A stretch of 7,729 bases of DNA from JAAYZB01 sp937958685 (GTDB taxonomy: Bacteria > Bacillota_I > Bacilli_A > Izemoplasmatales > Hujiaoplasmataceae): the NCBI GenBank assembly GCA_036824265.1, contig DAITAL010000057.1, positions 1 through 7,729 on the forward strand, in the 5' to 3' direction. The notes beneath the pieces were generated by a model. It worked only from the letters and a program-made list of their open reading frames with translations. It ran no database searches and was not told the DNA's origin. A program made the position numbers and the translations under genes. Below, one piece after another: positions 5,487-7,729 of the stretch (position 1 is the first letter of the stretch; the number at the start of each line of letters is the position of its first letter).

Positions 5487-6409
5487 GAGTTGCGATCTTG
5501 TTCCCCGGACAAGGCAGCCAGGCCGCCGGCATGGGTGAGGCTTTCTATGTCAAGTATCCGGCGTTTGCGAAGCGCTATCTCCAGGTATCGGCACTCTTGG
5601 GAATGGATTTTCGGCGTCTGTGCCAAAATGAGGAGGGTTTGCTCGAGCGCACGGAATACGCCCAAAGAGCAATCGTAGCCCTCAGCGCTCTGATCTTCGA
5701 TCATATCAAAGACCAGTTGGCAAATCATGACTTATTTCTCGTCGGTCACAGTTTGGGGGAGTATGCGGCGCTTTATGCCGCCGGGGTTTTTTCCTTGGCG
5801 GACTGCCTGGATCTGGTGGCCTTCAGAGGCGAAGCCAGCGCGCAGGCCGCTCGCGAGCACCCCGGTCAGATGGCGGCCATCATCGGTGGCGAAACCGCTT
5901 TAGTCAAAGCATTGTGCGAGGACATCTCCCAAAGGGGAATGCTGGTGCAAATCGCCAACTACAACAGCCCCACCCAAGTGGTGATTTCTGGTACCGATGC
6001 CGGATTGCATGAGTTTGCGGCAAGAATGGCGGAAACCAAGGCCAAGCGGCTCGTGCCCCTGGCGGTTCCCGGACCCTTCCATACGCAGCTGATGCAGGAT
6101 GCGGCCACGAAACTGCAGGCAAAACTGGCCACAATCAAGAAGGATGAACCCCGATACCCGGTGATTATGAACCATGACGCCCGCGTTCTTGATCTTCCAG
6201 CCATCGATCAGGTTCTCAGCCGGCAACTGGTCGGACCCGTACTCTTCGAACAGACCGTCACTTATCTGAAACAACAGGGAATTCGTCACTTCATCGAGAT
6301 CGGTCCAGGCAGCGTGCTGACCAATCTCATCAAGAAACAAACGGAATTCGATCTGGCCATGGCCATCAACAATCCTGACGATATCCACATTCTGGAGGTG
6401 CTACAATGA
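5483..6409 (+). CDS. fabD: Malonyl-CoA:ACP transacylase
   Basis: A 308-residue acyltransferase that moves malonate from CoA to ACP, supplying the extender used by FabH and FabF. The N-terminal LFPGQGSQ (6-13) carries the oxyanion Gln. The nucleophile elbow is GHSLGEY (88-94) with S90, the carboxylate-binding Arg is R115 in AFRGE, and the catalytic His is H200 in GPFHTQLM. These match E. coli S92, R117 and H201. Two positions are less usual: Pro195 replaces the Ser common in V-S-G-x-FH, and Leu occupies the position aligned with E. coli Q250 (GPVLFEQT against NPVQWTKS), which varies among family members. The catalytic core is intact, so function is expected. It overlaps both fabK and fabG by ATGA, and its own Shine-Dalgarno (GGAAA, 5474-5478) is weak, implying translational coupling to fabK. 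Confidence 0.96.
   Translation: MRVAILFPGQGSQAAGMGEAFYVKYPAFAKRYLQVSALLGMDFRRLCQNEEGLLERTEYAQRAIVALSALIFDHIKDQLANHDLFLVGHSLGEYAALYAAGVFSLADCLDLVAFRGEASAQAAREHPGQMAAIIGGETALVKALCEDISQRGMLVQIANYNSPTQVVISGTDAGLHEFAARMAETKAKRLVPLAVPGPFHTQLMQDAATKLQAKLATIKKDEPRYPVIMNHDARVLDLPAIDQVLSRQLVGPVLFEQTVTYLKQQGIRHFIEIGPGSVLTNLIKKQTEFDLAMAINNPDDIHILEVLQ
6394..6398 (+). promoter_or_regulatory. Shine-Dalgarno site for fabG inside fabD
   Basis: GGAGG in the last codons of fabD lies 7 nt before the fabG ATG at 6406, giving fabG a strong site in addition to the 4-nt overlap. Confidence 0.8.
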
Positions 6410-7152
6410 TCTTGACAGGAAAAACGGCGATTATCACCGGCGGCGCGAGCGGCATCGGTGAAGCGATCACGACGATGCTGGCCCGCGAGGGCGCTCACGT
6501 GATCATCAACTACAACAAATCGGCGGCCCGGGCGGAAGCCTTGGCAGCCAGGCTCCATCAGGAAGGACGCCACTGCAGCGTGTTCCAGGCGGATGTTTCG
6601 CTGTATGATGAAGCCCAGGCGTTGGCCAGATATGCGCTTGAGACCTCCGGAAGCATCGACATTCTCGTCAATAACGCCGGCATCACCAAAGACCAGCTGT
6701 TGCTCAGGATGACGGAAGCGGACTTCGATAGCGTCATCGCAACCAATCTCAAGGGCGCCTGGAACATGGCCAAGGCCACAACGCCTTCGATGAGCAAGGC
6801 GAGGTGGGGGCGGATCGTGAACATCACTTCCGTCGCAGGGTTGGTCGGGAATCCCGGGCAAACGAATTACGCCGCCTCCAAGGCGGGGATGATCGGTTTG
6901 ACGAAGTCTCTAGCCAGGGAGTTCGCCAGGCGCAACATCACCGTCAACGCCGTCGCGCCTGGATTCATCGAAACGAAGATGACAGCTGCGCTGCCTGAGG
7001 ATCTGAAAGGCAGGTTGCTGGAGCAAATCCCCCTCGCCCGTTACGGCAGCCCCGAAGAAGTGGCGGCCTTGGTTCTGTTTCTCGTCTCCGACGTTTCCGC
7101 ATATATCACCGGCCAGGTCATCAATGTTGATGGCGGCTTGGTGATGAACTAG
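6406..7152 (+). CDS. fabG: 3-oxoacyl-ACP reductase
   Basis: A 248-residue short-chain dehydrogenase/reductase of standard FabG length. FabG reduces 3-ketoacyl-ACP to 3-hydroxyacyl-ACP with NADPH. The Rossmann signature TGGASGIG (11-18) binds the cofactor and NNAG (89-92) stabilises the sheet. The catalytic tetrad is N114, S142, Y155 and K159 (YAASK). PGFIETKMT (185-193) and the C-terminal ITGQVINVDGGLVM (234-247) are classic FabG features. Basic residues near the end of the second strand (NYNKSAAR) fit NADPH use. Many short-chain dehydrogenases look similar, but the position between fabD and fabF makes FabG firm. The start overlaps the fabD stop by ATGA, with GGAGG 7 nt upstream. The TAG stop is fused to the fabF ribosome site. 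Confidence 0.97.
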   Translation: MILTGKTAIITGGASGIGEAITTMLAREGAHVIINYNKSAARAEALAARLHQEGRHCSVFQADVSLYDEAQALARYALETSGSIDILVNNAGITKDQLLLRMTEADFDSVIATNLKGAWNMAKATTPSMSKARWGRIVNITSVAGLVGNPGQTNYAASKAGMIGLTKSLAREFARRNITVNAVAPGFIETKMTAALPEDLKGRLLEQIPLARYGSPEEVAALVLFLVSDVSAYITGQVINVDGGLVMN

Positions 7153-7156
7153 GAGG
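7151..7156 (+). promoter_or_regulatory. Shine-Dalgarno of fabF fused to the fabG stop codon
   Basis: AGGAGG starts inside the TAG stop of fabG (7150-7152) and lies 4 nt before the fabF ATG at 7161. The arrangement (TAGGAGG, an 8-nt gap from stop to start) is the same as at the fabH-fabK junction. Confidence 0.82.
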
Positions 7157-7160
7157 GTTT

Positions 7161-7729
7161 ATGAAACGCAGAGTCGTCATCACCGGACTTGGCACCGTCA
7201 ACGCCATCGGCAACAACGTCAACGAAACCTGGAACAGCGTGCTGGCAAGCCGCAACGGCATCGGCAGGATCACCCTTTTCGATTCCTCCCATCAAAAAGA
7301 GTATCTAGTCGGCGAGGTCAAGGATTTCGATCCGTTGCTTTATCTCGAACCCAAGGAGGCAAGACGTCTCGACCGGACGATGATCTTTGGCCTGGTCGCG
7401 AGTCTGGAGGCTTATCACGACAGCCATCTGGCTGACGCCCAAATCGACCGTGACCGCTTCGGCACCTTCGTCTCCAGCGGCATCGGCGGCTTCAGCACTA
7501 TTTACGAGGAAATGAAAAAGGTGTTTTTGCTGGGTCCGGACCGGGTGAGTCCCTTTTTCGTTCCCAATGTGATCACGAACATGGTCAGCGGCCAGATCGC
7601 CATCAAGTTTCAGGCGAAAGGTCCGGCATTGGCGATCGTCACCGCGTGTGCCTCCGCGACCAGCGCGATCGGCGAGGCTTTCCGCTACATCCGCGACGGT
7701 TATCTGGAACTCGCCTTGGCCGGCGGGGC
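7161..7729 (+). CDS. fabF: 3-oxoacyl-ACP synthase II (KAS II), N-terminal part, runs off the right edge
   Basis: The frame from ATG 7161 stays open to the end of the window, giving 189 codons plus two bases, slightly under half of a typical protein of about 410 residues. It opens with MKRRVVITGLGTVNAIGNNV, the start of the beta-ketoacyl synthase fold. It contains EARRLDRTM (66-74), SSGIGGFSTIYEE (105-117), the PFFVPNVITNM segment (131-141) and the nucleophile motif VTACASATSAIGEA, with C163 at the same number as in E. coli FabF. The two catalytic histidines lie beyond the window. FabF condenses malonyl-ACP with growing acyl-ACP. The opening motif reads VNAIG where most members have VTPxG. FabB cannot be strictly excluded from the N-terminal half, but FabF is the form expected in a Bacillota-type operon. 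Confidence 0.93.
   Translation, partial: MKRRVVITGLGTVNAIGNNVNETWNSVLASRNGIGRITLFDSSHQKEYLVGEVKDFDPLLYLEPKEARRLDRTMIFGLVASLEAYHDSHLADAQIDRDRFGTFVSSGIGGFSTIYEEMKKVFLLGPDRVSPFFVPNVITNMVSGQIAIKFQAKGPALAIVTACASATSAIGEAFRYIRDGYLELALAGG

Overview
This 7.7 kb window is almost entirely coding, with every gene on the + strand. It is a bacterial type II fatty-acid-synthesis (FASII) operon. In order it holds: the last 18 codons of a probable acyl carrier protein gene (acpP); a short intergenic region with a perfect 21-nt dyad followed by a T-run; then accB, accC, accD, accA, fabH, fabK, fabD, fabG and the first 189 codons of fabF, which runs off the right edge. No tRNA, rRNA, mobile element, CRISPR array or foreign-looking island was seen. 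The only non-coding stretch of any size is positions 58-157.

Organism (inference): strong AGGAGG-type Shine-Dalgarno sites, four acc genes clustered with fab genes, and the flavoprotein enoyl-ACP reductase FabK instead of FabI suggest a Bacillota (Firmicutes) member. The Bacilli, Erysipelotrichia and Clostridia are all plausible. GC content looks moderate, in the mid-50s per cent by eye, which is higher than in the best-known relatives of these groups. The genus cannot be fixed from this window.

Layout and logic: accB (biotin carrier), accC (biotin carboxylase), accD and accA (carboxyltransferase beta and alpha) make acetyl-CoA carboxylase, which produces malonyl-CoA. FabD moves malonate onto ACP. 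FabH condenses acetyl-CoA (or another short acyl-CoA) with malonyl-ACP. FabG reduces the 3-ketoacyl-ACP, FabK reduces the enoyl-ACP, and FabF elongates. The dehydratase (FabZ or FabA) is not in the window, so that step must be encoded elsewhere, either outside the window edges or at another locus. ACP itself appears just upstream of the dyad.

The genes are packed very tightly. Four junctions overlap (11, 20, 4 and 4 nt) and the other four have gaps of only 1, 2, 8 and 8 nt. This implies one polycistronic message with translational coupling. The region before accB (58-157) is the only obvious control point. Its perfect inverted repeat can be read as an intrinsic terminator for acpP, as a repressor operator lying in a promoter, or as both.

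I see no undescribed system here. The points most worth a second look are the dyad/promoter arrangement, the unusual gene order (acc block first, no fabZ, acpP on the far side of the dyad) and a few residue changes in conserved motifs.
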